Part shown: positions 33,501 through 45,911 of the stretch, piece by piece
Position numbering within the stretch: position 1 is the first letter of the stretch
How the letters are laid out: every line of letters starts with the position of its first letter
Assembly: GCA_041914785.1 (NCBI GenBank)
Contig: JAYSCT010000001.1
Span: forward strand, 124,001 to 188,000
Source: Pelomonas sp041914785
GTDB taxonomy: Bacteria > Pseudomonadota > Gammaproteobacteria > Burkholderiales > Burkholderiaceae_C
DNA: 64,000 nt
Direction: 5' to 3'
Made by a program: the position numbers and the translations under genes
Notes under the pieces: generated by a model
The model's database searches: none
Told to the model about the DNA's origin: nothing
Seen by the model: only the letters and a program-made list of their open reading frames with translations

Positions 33501-34160
33501 ACCGACCTTGGCAACGGCCTGGTGCTGGACAACACCGGCCGCATCGACGTGCAGGCCGGCACGCTGCGGCTGAGCGAGGCCTTCAACAACCAGGGCGTCA
33601 TCGACATCGCCGCCGGCGCCGAGCTGGCCAGCACCGTCACGGCCTTCGCCAACGCCGGCACGCTGGGCGGCGACGGCACGGTGCGCACGGCTCACGCCTC
33701 GTTGAACCTGACCAACACCGGCACGCTGGCCGCCGGCGGCCTGGGCGATGCCGGCACGCTGAGCCTCATCGGCGGCCTGACGCAACAGGCCGGCGGCGTC
33801 TTCCTCGTCGACCTGGGCGGCACGGCGGCCGGCAGCTTCGACCTGTTGACCGTGAGCGGCCACGCCTCGCTCGCCGGCACGCTGGCCGTCAACCTGCTGG
33901 CCGGCGCGCAGTTCCACGTGGGCGACAGCTTCACCGTGATGACCTGGGGCCAGCGCCTGAACGACAGCCGGTTCGCCAGCCTGGACCTCAGCCGGGCCGG
34001 CGGCTACAGCTTTGCGGCCGACTACGGCGCCAACAGCCTGACGCTGCGCGTGATGACCGCCCCCGTGCCCGAACCCGGCAGCTGGGCGCTGATGGTTGCC
34101 GGCCTGGCCGGGCTGGGCCTGTGGACGCGCCGCCGCGCCGCCACCACGCGCAAGAGCTGA
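30570..34160 (+). CDS. PEP-CTERM surface protein with beta-strand repeats (1196 aa)
   Basis: A secreted protein with an N-terminal signal peptide and a C-terminal PEP-CTERM anchor (VPEPGSWALMVAGLAGLGLW then RRR) that is cut by an exosortase. Two modules begin with the same motif (W-G, WD-A-NW, LP, D-V-LGS), at residues about 30 and 384. Three long repeats of 110-170 residues follow, at about residues 490-610, 690-810 and 890-1010, each with TLELAGTTTQTGTGS, GGGARVVNLG and a TKTSAFVT block. Each module ends in a FTVMTWG strand. The composition is that of a beta-helix surface adhesin or exopolysaccharide-associated protein. The start is a GTG. No exosortase gene is in the window. Confidence 0.85.
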   Translation: MTPSRLTLTRLALALLSLTATSLTPAGTVTWVGPDGGRWDEAANWSGGVLPTALDDVQLGSAHVVTLLDAVARSITSSGEFGGRFSNGNITLTTGGQFNRLSLVGSGARFTHSGLVTVTGESTLIGILGDPGTTRFEGATRIADSQLVLQGGHRLVLAGQTRIDDLNVMSFQNGSTLVQTGELHQTVAGRSLYSSGRIENQGSWTITGGEVQLLGTTFVNNGTLTLDATVLTNIGALSNTGVLNLTGGASARAVTSSGTVGGTGSIGVLTNAGVLAAGGTGEIGTLNITGNLQQQAGARLQLELGATGSDLLAVGGSATLGGTLSLSVLSGQHLARGRQFTVMTWGTRTAGSDFASLDFSQASGYRFATAYEANGLTLTVVAVPFTWNGAATGGFWDVARNWNDGTTGLPQAGDTVLLGSADTRIRTVTSVGDVTGTGSLSVEAGGHLVLGGTGSVGGLQLRSGSQLTNAGRLVATGDSSWVGSVLRGPGVTRIEGPFTIAGNFFDATPTLINGHTLELAGTTTYAGQRGLSVGDGATLVNQGTWVDRSPNDVTMGNFNGGTGRFLNQGTFTKASTSRTLIGEGTGMDFENTGTLNVEAGYLRLSSSRVSSTGTLDIAAGAELSLVSANATLGGQVVNQGTLGLDGGPLAIAGDLTLQGGGLTRLRSNVTNPDRLTVEGRVDWIDGALSGAGTTRMNGAVTISGASTHSLLGGQTLELAGTTTQTGTGSFSTGGGARVVNLGSWVEAASGNASVGQFNGGAATRFDNIGSFTKTSAFVTTLGGSGLAFNNTGLLDVQAGTLRFSGNATLAAAGQVRIAAGATLDLAASQVLLAGTLQNAGTLSVTGTLAVTDSAAVLGAGQTLLRGTLQNSGQLRLAGSTEWGQAVLRGSGTTRIEGPLTITGASGRGLIGGHTLELAGPTTQTGTGSINTGGGARIVNLGTWTEAANGNAFIGNFSGGAASRFDNAGRFAKTSAFVTDLGNGLVLDNTGRIDVQAGTLRLSEAFNNQGVIDIAAGAELASTVTAFANAGTLGGDGTVRTAHASLNLTNTGTLAAGGLGDAGTLSLIGGLTQQAGGVFLVDLGGTAAGSFDLLTVSGHASLAGTLAVNLLAGAQFHVGDSFTVMTWGQRLNDSRFASLDLSRAGGYSFAADYGANSLTLRVMTAPVPEPGSWALMVAGLAGLGLWTRRRAATTRKS

Positions 34161-34193
34161 CACCCGCCACCCTGAGCCGGAGGGGCGCCTGCC

Positions 34194-35056
34194 ATGTCCA
34201 AAGCCCTCGACGAATTGCTGACCAGGCTGCCGCAGTGGCTGGGCCAGTTCACGCGCACGCTGACCCACCCCAGCCTGGTGCTGACCGAGCAACTGAGCGC
34301 AGACGCCACGGCTGGCGCCCCGACGCAAGCCCAGCCCGTGCAGGACGGCGTGGGCTTTCTCATCCTGTCCTTCGCCGTGGCCGCCGGCGTGGCCATCGCG
34401 TTTCCCGTCGCCAGCATGGACCCGCTGGAGCCCATGCCGGCCGATGGCGCGCCGGCCCGCAGCGCCGTGGTGCTGCGCCACCTGTTCGTGTTCCTGGCCG
34501 CGGCGGCCGTGGTGCATGGCGGCGCCAGGCTGCTGGGCAACCGGCAGGCCTTCGCCGGGTTCTTTGGCGCGGTGGCGCGCTTTGGCAGCGTCACGCTGAT
34601 GCTGCTGGCGCTGGCCGGCGCGCTGACCAACGTGGGCATGGCCGACCCCATCGCTGCGCGCAACTGGCAGCAATTGCGCCATGTGGCCGTGCAGATGGGC
34701 GCGGGCGCCAGGACCTGCTCTGCCAGGCCGACGCCAACACGGGCCAGCTGCCGCCCGGCACGGCGATTGAAGGGCTGAACCCCACCCAGTTCGCCGAAGC
34801 CCAGGCCCTGGTCCTGGACACCGCCACCCGCCCGCTGGTGATGATTGCCGGCGCACTGGAGTCCCTGCGCCTGCTGGCCCTGACGGTGTGGCTGGGCTGG
34901 GTGTGGTGGCGCTACTTGCGCACCAGCGGACTTTCGCCAGGCCGCGCCGTCGCTGCCAGCGCCGTGGGCGCCGTCGGGCTGGGGGTGGGGCACCTGCTGC
35001 TGGTGCTGATCGACGGCGGGCAGATGGCCTCGACGCTGGTGCAGGGCTGCACGTGA
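34194..35056 (+). pseudogene. Multi-helix membrane protein gene interrupted by a frameshift
   Basis: The frame from ATG 34194 (GGAGG upstream) encodes hydrophobic helices up to about position 34700 and then turns into Arg/Pro-rich nonsense ending at 34778. From about 34703 the adjacent frame continues the same style of protein: QDLLCQADANTGQLPPG, then LVMIAGALESLRLLALTVWLGWVWW and two more helices, to a stop at 35056. Joining the two by a one-base shift in the G/C run at 34697-34711 gives a coherent protein of about 287 residues with five or six membrane helices. It may be a recent mutation, a sequencing error, or true frameshifting. Family unknown; a Yip1-like protein is possible. Confidence 0.65.
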
Positions 35057-35127
35057 ACTGCGCGTCCCCCGAGTGCGGGGGAGCGCCTGGCCGGGATATG
35101 GCAAGGAGATGGCCGCCATGGCTGCGG

Positions 35128-35161
35128 CTGAGACGCCGCTGAGACGCCCCGCCGGCAGCAT
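35128..35161 (+). promoter_or_regulatory. SARP-type direct repeats and -10 region of the second PEP-CTERM unit
   Basis: CTGAGACG occurs at 35128 and 35139, 11 bp apart, and CAGCAT starts at 35156, nine bases after the second copy. This repeats the layout at 30503-30536. The expected transcript would start near 35168, leaving about 94 bases before the ATG at 35262. Confidence 0.6.
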
Positions 35162-35261
35162 CGGGCCGCCAACGCCCTTCACCCTGACAGGCTCCCGAAA
35201 ACACCATGACACGACACCACTTGCTGGCCGGCCCGCGCGCCGTCGATCGCAGTTCCCAGCC

Positions 35262-36329
35262 ATGCGAGCGCTGAATTCCCTGCGGCTCCGCCTGCGCCAT
35301 CTGGGCGGGCTGCTCACCCTCTGCGCCGGTGCGATGCTGAGCCTGCCGACGGCGGCGCTACCGCTGGTCAGCGCCGAGGCCGCGCTGCTGACGCTCATCA
35401 ACGACGCTCGCAGCCTGTCCGGCCTGACGGAACTCCAGCTGAACGACGCCATGCGTACCGCCGCGCTGGCCCAGGCACAAGACATGACATCCACCGGCAC
35501 GCTGAGCCACGTGGGCAGCGACGGCAAGACCCTCTTCGACCGCCTGAACGACGCCGGCTATGCAGCCTCGCCCTTGCTGCCCAGCGGGCTGATCGGCAGC
35601 AGCCCGGGCACCAGCCCCGATGCGCTGTTCGGCCTCTGGATGGCAGATGCCAGCAGCAGCGCGGTGCTCACGTCGGCCTCCGCCACCGACATCGGCATCG
35701 GGCTCGGTCATGGTGCGGGTGCGCCCGGCTTCTGGTCCCTCGTGCTCAACCCGGTGCAACCCGTGACCCCGGGTGGTGGTGGCAGCGGCGGCGGCACACC
35801 CGCGCCCACCATCGACCCGCTGGCCTGCGCCGCAGGACAGTCACTGGCCGACCACGCGCAATGCCTGCTGAACGACCTGCGCCTGCGTCAGGGCTTCCAG
35901 CGGCTGGCACAGGACGCTGCGATGAGCGAGGCCAGCGCGGCCCACAGCCTGGACATGCTGACGAACGCCTTCGTCGGCCATACCGGCAGTGACGGCAGCT
36001 TCTTCACCGAGCGGCTGGACCGTGCCGGCTACGCGGGCTCAGCGCTGAGCGAGGTGGTGGCGGATGGCTTCGGCAGCCTGGAGGCCGTGCTGCAGGCCTG
36101 GCTCGACTCGCCCGACCACCAGCCGCTGCTGCTCGACGCCCGGGCCAACGAGTTCGGCCTCGGCCTGGCCGGCAGCGGCAACGCCTCGCGCTGGACCTTG
36201 GTGCTGGGCATCGACGCCGACCTCACCACCGTGCCCGAACCCGGCGCTCTGGCGCTGGTGCTGCTGGCGCTTTGCTGCCTTCCCCGCAAGCGACCGCCAC
36301 ACGGCCGCCTGCCAGCTACTCCCCGTTGA
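35262..36329 (+). CDS. PEP-CTERM protein with two CAP/SCP domains
   Basis: A 355-residue secreted protein. After a signal peptide (about residues 1-35) come two CAP (SCP/PR-1-like) domains: the first from LLTLINDARSLSGLTELQLNDAMRTAA through TLSHVGSDGKTLFDRLNDAGY, the second from CLLNDLRLRQGFQRLAQDAAMSEASAAHS through FVGHTGSDGSFFTERLDRAGY. A Gly/Ser/Pro linker separates them. The conserved His of the CAP cavity is present in both (LSHVG, VGHTG). The tail VPEPGALALVLLALCCLPRKR is an exosortase target. CAP domains bind lipids or act as Ca-dependent surface proteins. The gene for the beta-strand protein follows by 13 bp. Confidence 0.82.
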   Translation: MRALNSLRLRLRHLGGLLTLCAGAMLSLPTAALPLVSAEAALLTLINDARSLSGLTELQLNDAMRTAALAQAQDMTSTGTLSHVGSDGKTLFDRLNDAGYAASPLLPSGLIGSSPGTSPDALFGLWMADASSSAVLTSASATDIGIGLGHGAGAPGFWSLVLNPVQPVTPGGGGSGGGTPAPTIDPLACAAGQSLADHAQCLLNDLRLRQGFQRLAQDAAMSEASAAHSLDMLTNAFVGHTGSDGSFFTERLDRAGYAGSALSEVVADGFGSLEAVLQAWLDSPDHQPLLLDARANEFGLGLAGSGNASRWTLVLGIDADLTTVPEPGALALVLLALCCLPRKRPPHGRLPATPR

Positions 36330-36342
36330 AGTGAGTCCGACC

Positions 36343-39300
36343 ATGCCCCTCCACCGTCAACTCGCCCTGCGCACCCTGCCCGCCGCCCTCGCGCTGCTGG
36401 GCCTCAGCCCCAGCATCGGCGGCGCCACGGTGCACAGCTTCACGGGCGTCAACAGCGGCAGCTGGAGCGACGCGGCCAACTGGACCGGCGGCCTGCCGGT
36501 CATCGGCGGTGAGCTGCTGCTGGACAGCGCCACGCGCCCGGCCACGTTCAACGACATCGCCGGCGGTTTCACGCTGCTGGGGCTGACGCTGGGCGCCAAC
36601 GCGCCGGCCCCAACGCTGACCGGCAACACGCTGCGCTTCCAGGGCGACGGGGCCTACCTGCGCATGCTGTCGGACGGCGGCCATGCGGTGATGGACAACG
36701 CGCTGGCATTGAACAGCACGCTGCACCTTGGCGGCGGGCCCAGCGACGCCAGCCAGCTCCTGCTGGGCGGCAACATCAGCGGCGGCGGCGGGCTCACCGT
36801 GCTGTCGGGCCGCACGGTGCTGAGCGGCAACAACAGCTTCAGCGGCGCCACCACCGTCGCCGCCGGTGCGGCGCTGGGCATCGCCGGCGGCGCGCTGGCG
36901 GGCACCAGCGGCATCCAGGTGGCACACGGCGGCGAACTGCAGCTCGTCAGCGCCGACGGCTTCACGTCACTGAACAAGCCGATCGCGCTGGGCGGCCGGC
37001 TCAGCAGCAGCGCCCAGGTTCTCCCGACCCTCTTCGGCCCGGTGCCCGGCGCCACCGTGGGAGGCGCCATCACGCTGACCGGCAGCGCCGAGATCCTGGC
37101 CTTCACCCACAGCCAGGCCAGCGAAGTCATCTTCCCCGTGACCGGCGCGATCGGCCTGGCCGGTCAGTCGCTGACGCTGCGGGCGAGCGGCAAGGGCAGC
37201 CGGCTGGACGTCGCCAGCATCGGCGGCAGCGGCCGCGTGGTGGTGCAGCCCGACATCGGCAGCGTCAACGTGGGCAGCGTCGACATGACGGGCGAGCTGG
37301 TGCTGCGGCCCGGCAGCGGGGCGATCGATGTGGGCCCCGTCAAGCTGACAGGCCCCCTGACGGCCACCGGCACGTCCGGGTCGGCCACGGTACGCAGCGT
37401 GGCCGGCAATGGCCGCGTGCTGGTGGACTTCGACCAAGGTTTTGGCAAGCTCGTGATCACCGGCGCGCTCGACGGTCAGCACGATCTGGAGGTCCGCAGC
37501 GGCACGCTGGACCTGCGCACCGTGGTGCCGCTGAACTTCACGGGCCAGATCACGCTGAGCGGCGAGGGCACGCTGAGCCTGGGGCGCGAGAGCTACCTGA
37601 GCAGCGCCAGCCGGGTACTGAGCTTTGAGAACGGCGGGCGGCTGGTGCTGCGCGACGGCTTCGGCCTCGCACGCGCCATCACCACCACGGGCGGCATGGG
37701 CGTGCTGGAGCTGGGCGGCTTCGCCAACATGGTCAGCAGCAACATCACCGGCGATGGCGGCTTTGCCTTCGTCGGCGGCGTCGTCACCGCGACCGGCAAC
37801 AACACGTTCGCGGGCGGCCTGGGTGTCTTCAACGACGGCAGCGTCAACGCGGCCGGCCAACCCAACACGACGACACTGCGCTTCAACGACGACGGCAACC
37901 TGGGCCTGGCCGGCGCGGGCATCACGCTGGGCGGCGGGCTGGCGCTGCCCGACGGTTACGACCTCAGCCGCCCGCTGACGCTGGTGGGCAACGCGGCCAA
38001 CCTCACCGGCAGCGGCGACCACACCATCGCCAGCACGATCACCGGCGACGGCCGCCTCAACCTCGGCGGCGCCGCGCGCTATGTGCTGACCGGCACCAGC
38101 GCGCACACCGGCGGCGTGGCGTTGGCGGGGCAATCCAACGGGCAGGCGGCGGTGCTGGTCATCGACAGCGATGCGCGGCTGGGCGCCGCGAGCGGCGTGC
38201 TGAACATCGGCCGGGCCAGCGGCATCTTCACGCTGCCGGGCACGCTGGTGGCCGCCGGCAACCTGGACATCGCCGCCACGCGCAGCACCACGTTCCGCGC
38301 GATGACGGTGGACACGAACGGCTTCGACGTGGTGTTCAACCAACCCATCGCCGGGCGCGGCATGACCAAGGCCGGCGCCGGCACCTGGGCGCTGAACACC
38401 GCCAACAGCGACAGCAGCGGCGACAACCTCGTCAACGTGCTGCAGGGCACGCTGTCGCTGGGCGTGGACGAGGCGCTGGGCTCGCGCAGCCTCATCGACA
38501 TCGTCGCCGACGGCCGGCTGACCCTGAACGGCCACGTGCTGACGGCCACCTCGCTGAACAGCGCCGACGGCAGCACGGTGGACCTCGGCGCCGGCGGCAC
38601 GCTGCGGCCGCTGTTCGGCAGCCTGGACGGCCAGGTCACTGGCCAGGGCCAGTTGCTCATCGGCCGCGACGGGTTCTCGCCGGGCGCCGTGACGCTGAAC
38701 GGCGCCAACAGCTTTGCCGGTTCCATCGTCGTCAGCCAGGGCAGCCGGCTGACCGTCGGTGATGTGGACGCGCTGGGCGCCGCCGGCAACCTGCTGCGGC
38801 TGGACAACGGCACGCTGGAGGCCAGCAATCGCCTCGCCGCGCCGCTGGTCATCACCGACGCGATGAACCTGCAGATCGGCGCGGGCGGCGCCGGCTTCGT
38901 GTCGGGCGGGCAGTCCGTCGTCATTGAACGTGCGCTGACCGGCGCGCTGGCGCTGAGCCTCCAGGGCGGCAGCATGCCCGGGAGCAGCGACAAGTACGAC
39001 GTGCGCCTGGCCAATCGCAACAACAGCTTCACCGGCGACCTGCAGCTGGGCGACCCGCAAGGCTTTGGCAGCGCGGTGCTGGGCATCACGGCCGATGGTT
39101 CGCTGGGCGCAGCCGGCAATCGACTCATCCTCGGCAAGAGCTTCTTCGACGGCGAGACCACCCGCAGCGCCCAGGGCGGCCTGCGCGCCTGGGACTCGCT
39201 GACGCTGGGCCCCACGCGCACCGTGCTGCTGGACGGCGAAGCGGGCAGCACCGCCGGCTTCATCGACACCAACGGCCACACGCTGGTGGTGGCGGGCGGC

Positions 39301-39939
39301 ATCGGTGAGCTGCAGTCCGGGCTGGGCCTGATCAAGACGGGCGAGGGCACGCTGGTGCTCAACGGCCAGCAGGCCTACACCGGCCTCACGACGGTGGAGG
39401 CCGGCACGCTGGGCGGCCACGGCGAGGTGGCGCAGCTGGCCGTGCAGGCCGCCACGCTGGCGCCGGGCGAGAGCGCGGGGCTGTTCAGCGTGCGGCAGGA
39501 CGTGAGCTTCAGCAGCGCCGCCCAGCTCAGCATCGAACTGGGCGGCCTGCTGCGCGGCAGCGGCTACGACGCGCTCAACGTCGGCGGCAGCGTGGACCTG
39601 GGCGTCGACACCCGGCTGCACTTGGGCTTCATCAACGGCTTCGTCGCCACGGCGGGCCAGCAGTTCCAACTCATCCAGGCCGACGGCGGCCTGTTCGGCC
39701 ACTTCGCCAACGTGGCCGACGGCGCGCGGCTCCTGACCGCCGACGGCAGCGGCAGCTTCCTCGTGCAGTACGGCAACGGCCAGGGCCTGGTGATCAGCGA
39801 CTTCCAGGCCGCCGCCGTGCCCGAGCCGTCCACCTGGGCGCTGCTGCTGGCGGGCGCCGGGCTGCTGGCGTGGCGTCGGCGCGCGGGCGGCCGCGCCGCT
39901 GCCCCGGCCGCCGAGACCACGACGATGCGCGGGCACTGA
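36343..39939 (+). CDS. PEP-CTERM protein with autotransporter-type beta-strand repeats (1198 aa)
   Basis: A secreted protein with a signal peptide (cleavage near GGATVHS, residue 27). Its body is full of passenger-associated beta-strand repeats such as GLTVLSGRTVLSGNNSFSG with TTVAAGAALGIAGG, LNGANSFAGSIVVSQGSRL and LVLNGQQAYTGLTTVEAGTL. It ends in AVPEPSTWALLLAGAGLLAWRRR, a PEP-CTERM sorting signal in place of an autotransporter barrel. So a passenger-like beta helix is sent out through the exosortase route. It starts 13 bp after the CAP protein gene and is probably cotranscribed with it. A hairpin (39936-39967) begins at its stop codon. Confidence 0.88.
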   Translation: MPLHRQLALRTLPAALALLGLSPSIGGATVHSFTGVNSGSWSDAANWTGGLPVIGGELLLDSATRPATFNDIAGGFTLLGLTLGANAPAPTLTGNTLRFQGDGAYLRMLSDGGHAVMDNALALNSTLHLGGGPSDASQLLLGGNISGGGGLTVLSGRTVLSGNNSFSGATTVAAGAALGIAGGALAGTSGIQVAHGGELQLVSADGFTSLNKPIALGGRLSSSAQVLPTLFGPVPGATVGGAITLTGSAEILAFTHSQASEVIFPVTGAIGLAGQSLTLRASGKGSRLDVASIGGSGRVVVQPDIGSVNVGSVDMTGELVLRPGSGAIDVGPVKLTGPLTATGTSGSATVRSVAGNGRVLVDFDQGFGKLVITGALDGQHDLEVRSGTLDLRTVVPLNFTGQITLSGEGTLSLGRESYLSSASRVLSFENGGRLVLRDGFGLARAITTTGGMGVLELGGFANMVSSNITGDGGFAFVGGVVTATGNNTFAGGLGVFNDGSVNAAGQPNTTTLRFNDDGNLGLAGAGITLGGGLALPDGYDLSRPLTLVGNAANLTGSGDHTIASTITGDGRLNLGGAARYVLTGTSAHTGGVALAGQSNGQAAVLVIDSDARLGAASGVLNIGRASGIFTLPGTLVAAGNLDIAATRSTTFRAMTVDTNGFDVVFNQPIAGRGMTKAGAGTWALNTANSDSSGDNLVNVLQGTLSLGVDEALGSRSLIDIVADGRLTLNGHVLTATSLNSADGSTVDLGAGGTLRPLFGSLDGQVTGQGQLLIGRDGFSPGAVTLNGANSFAGSIVVSQGSRLTVGDVDALGAAGNLLRLDNGTLEASNRLAAPLVITDAMNLQIGAGGAGFVSGGQSVVIERALTGALALSLQGGSMPGSSDKYDVRLANRNNSFTGDLQLGDPQGFGSAVLGITADGSLGAAGNRLILGKSFFDGETTRSAQGGLRAWDSLTLGPTRTVLLDGEAGSTAGFIDTNGHTLVVAGGIGELQSGLGLIKTGEGTLVLNGQQAYTGLTTVEAGTLGGHGEVAQLAVQAATLAPGESAGLFSVRQDVSFSSAAQLSIELGGLLRGSGYDALNVGGSVDLGVDTRLHLGFINGFVATAGQQFQLIQADGGLFGHFANVADGARLLTADGSGSFLVQYGNGQGLVISDFQAAAVPEPSTWALLLAGAGLLAWRRRAGGRAAAPAAETTTMRGH

Positions 39940-39967
39940 CGGCTGCGGTCGGACGGGCTGCCGTCAG
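39936..39967 (+). terminator. Hairpin at the end of the PEP-CTERM unit
   Basis: A perfect 8-bp stem, CTGACGGC and GCCGTCAG with a 16-base loop, starts at the stop codon of the preceding gene. No T-run follows, so it may slow or protect the transcript rather than end it by itself. Confidence 0.4.
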
Positions 39968-40042
39968 CACGGATACACGGCAGCCACAAACCCGGCGCGC
40001 CGGGGCGCTAACGTCGTGGGCCTTGCAGCAGCCCCTGTCGCC

Positions 40043-41023
40043 ATGCCCCGCCGCCTTGCCCCCCTCCTGCTCACCGTCCTGACACTGGCCCTGGCCGGCT
40101 GCGCCGGCGGCCCGCCGCCGCAACGCCCGTGGGCCGAGGTGGCGAGGCAGGCGCTGAACCTGGCGCTGGCCAGCATCGACGTGCAGGGCCGGCGCGTGCA
40201 CATCACGCGCAGCGCAGGCGCCCCGGCAGCATCGCCGGTCGTCGTCTACCTGCCGGGTCTGGGCCAGGGCGGCGACACCGGCCAGCGCTGGGCCGCGGCC
40301 TGGGCGCAGGCCGGCTACACGGTGCTCGCCGTGCAGCCGCTGGAGGCCGACGCGGCGGCCTGGCGCTCCGAGCTCTCGCGCACCGGCGAGTTCCGCGCGC
40401 TGGGCCAGCTGCACTACGGCGACACGATGCGTGCCGAGCGCCTGGCCATGCTGCGCCGCCTGCGCGCTGCGCTCCAGGCCGCACAACCGGGGCTGGACTG
40501 GACGCGCGCCGCGCTGGCCGGCTACGAGACCGGCGCCCAGACGGCGCTGGATGCGCGGGCCGACGGCTGGCAGGCCGTCATCGCCATCAGCCCACCGGCC
40601 ATGCAGCCGCCCGCCGCTGGCGCGGCCACGCTGATCGTCACCAGCGACATGGACCAGGACCCGCTGGGCCTGCTGCACCGCCCCACCGAGCGCCGCCAGG
40701 CCTTCGACGCGCTGCCCGCCGGCCACGCATGGCTGGCGAACCTGGGGGGCGTGTCGCACGCGGCGCTGGCCGGCACGCTGGCGCCCGATGGCTGGCATGT
40801 GCAGGACCAGCGCCAGGGCCGCATGGGCGGCGGCATGGGTGCGCGCGGCGGCGGCGGCCCGCAGGGCCCGGCCGGCGGGCCCGCCCGCGGCCCGCGCAGC
40901 GGCAGCGCGACGGAGGCGGCCCAGTCCGACCTCGGCCCGGGCCTGGCGCTGAGCCGCGCCTTCCTGGACGCCCAGCTGCGCGGCGCCGCGATGCCGGCCA
41001 GCCCGGCACTGCAGGCGCGCTGA
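40043..41023 (+). CDS. Alpha/beta-hydrolase-like lipoprotein without the usual nucleophile
   Basis: A 326-residue protein. The lipobox LTLALAGC is near residue 18. The fold follows alpha/beta hydrolases: VVVYLPGLGQGGDTG (oxyanion strand), AGYTVLAVQPLEAD, then the nucleophile elbow AALAGYETGAQTALDAR, in which the expected Gly-x-Ser-x-Gly reads Gly-Tyr-Glu-Thr-Gly. AATLIVTSDMDQDPLG resembles the acid loop, and HAALAGTLAPDGWH contains a late His. Glu in place of Ser suggests either a binding protein or an unusual enzyme. A Gly/Arg/Pro-rich insert at about residues 265-300 looks disordered. The divergence from ester hydrolases is seen directly; the functional loss is inference. Confidence 0.7.
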   Translation: MPRRLAPLLLTVLTLALAGCAGGPPPQRPWAEVARQALNLALASIDVQGRRVHITRSAGAPAASPVVVYLPGLGQGGDTGQRWAAAWAQAGYTVLAVQPLEADAAAWRSELSRTGEFRALGQLHYGDTMRAERLAMLRRLRAALQAAQPGLDWTRAALAGYETGAQTALDARADGWQAVIAISPPAMQPPAAGAATLIVTSDMDQDPLGLLHRPTERRQAFDALPAGHAWLANLGGVSHAALAGTLAPDGWHVQDQRQGRMGGGMGARGGGGPQGPAGGPARGPRSGSATEAAQSDLGPGLALSRAFLDAQLRGAAMPASPALQAR

Positions 41024-41048
41024 CGGCGCGGTCAGCGCGGCCGGTCCG

Positions 41049-43451
<2,403 letters not shown>

Positions 43452-43455
43452 CGCG

Positions 43456-45312
<1,857 letters not shown>

Positions 45313-45338
45313 CCGGCTAGTGTCGCCGGACACCCCGG

Positions 45339-45764
45339 TCACTGGCTGGCCGACGACGCCGGCGCCCCCGGCGGCACCGGGACGACGACGCCCGGCGTCA
45401 GCGAGATCTCGTCCACCAGCGTGACGCCGGTGACGAAGTAGCGGGTCTCGCCGAAGCACGACGTGGGCAGGCCGACCTTCTCCTCGTAGTGCAGGTTCAC
45501 ACGCCGGCCCATGACCTTGTTGATGGCCTGCGCGGTGGCCTCGTCATGCACGGTGAACTGGAACTTCTCGACGGCGCTGGTGCCCGGCAGCGACACGAGC
45601 GCCTGCTCGCCTTCCCAGGTCTTGCAGATCCAGCCCTTGCGCGAGAACTTCTGCACCCAGCCCGCGCGCTCACCCTCCGAGTAGCTCCAGTGCCAGGCGA
45701 AGAACAACCAGGCCGTGACGAGCAGCAGCAGGGTGGCGATGACGAGGGCGATCTTCAGGCGCAT
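45339..45764 (-). CDS. Small membrane-anchored protein, conserved in Burkholderiales
   Basis: A 141-residue protein with one membrane helix (residues 3-23) followed by a periplasmic domain. The strings SEGERAGWVQKFSRKGWICKTWEGE and NLHYEEKVGLPTSCFGETRYFV are of a type I have seen in small Burkholderiales proteins, sometimes mislabelled as 6-phosphogluconate dehydrogenase. Two Cys could form a disulfide. No function is known. The ATG at 45764 was preferred over 45845 because it puts the helix at the start. It ends 26 bp upstream of the ABC exporter start on the same strand and may belong to that operon. Confidence 0.7.
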   Translation of the reverse strand: MRLKIALVIATLLLLVTAWLFFAWHWSYSEGERAGWVQKFSRKGWICKTWEGEQALVSLPGTSAVEKFQFTVHDEATAQAINKVMGRRVNLHYEEKVGLPTSCFGETRYFVTGVTLVDEISLTPGVVVPVPPGAPASSASQ

Positions 45765-45911
45765 GACGGAGTCCGCGGAGCCGGGGCGCGGCGATTGTGC
45801 GTCAGCCCCGGGGGCCACCCGAACAGGGTGCGGATGTTGTGGCACATGGGATGGCCTTCGCGAGGGGGACGGGCCATGCTGACGGATCCCTGCCCAGCGG
45901 TTTCGCCCCTG

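Noticed and set aside
31014..35300. Another 1,428-codon minus-strand frame opposite the first PEP-CTERM gene
   Set aside because: The composition is Gln/Arg/Ala shadow translation of the beta-strand repeats on the plus strand, with no start signal.
36967..39936. A 989-codon minus-strand frame opposite the second PEP-CTERM gene
   Set aside because: It is a shadow of the repetitive plus-strand gene, which has a signal peptide and a sorting signal.
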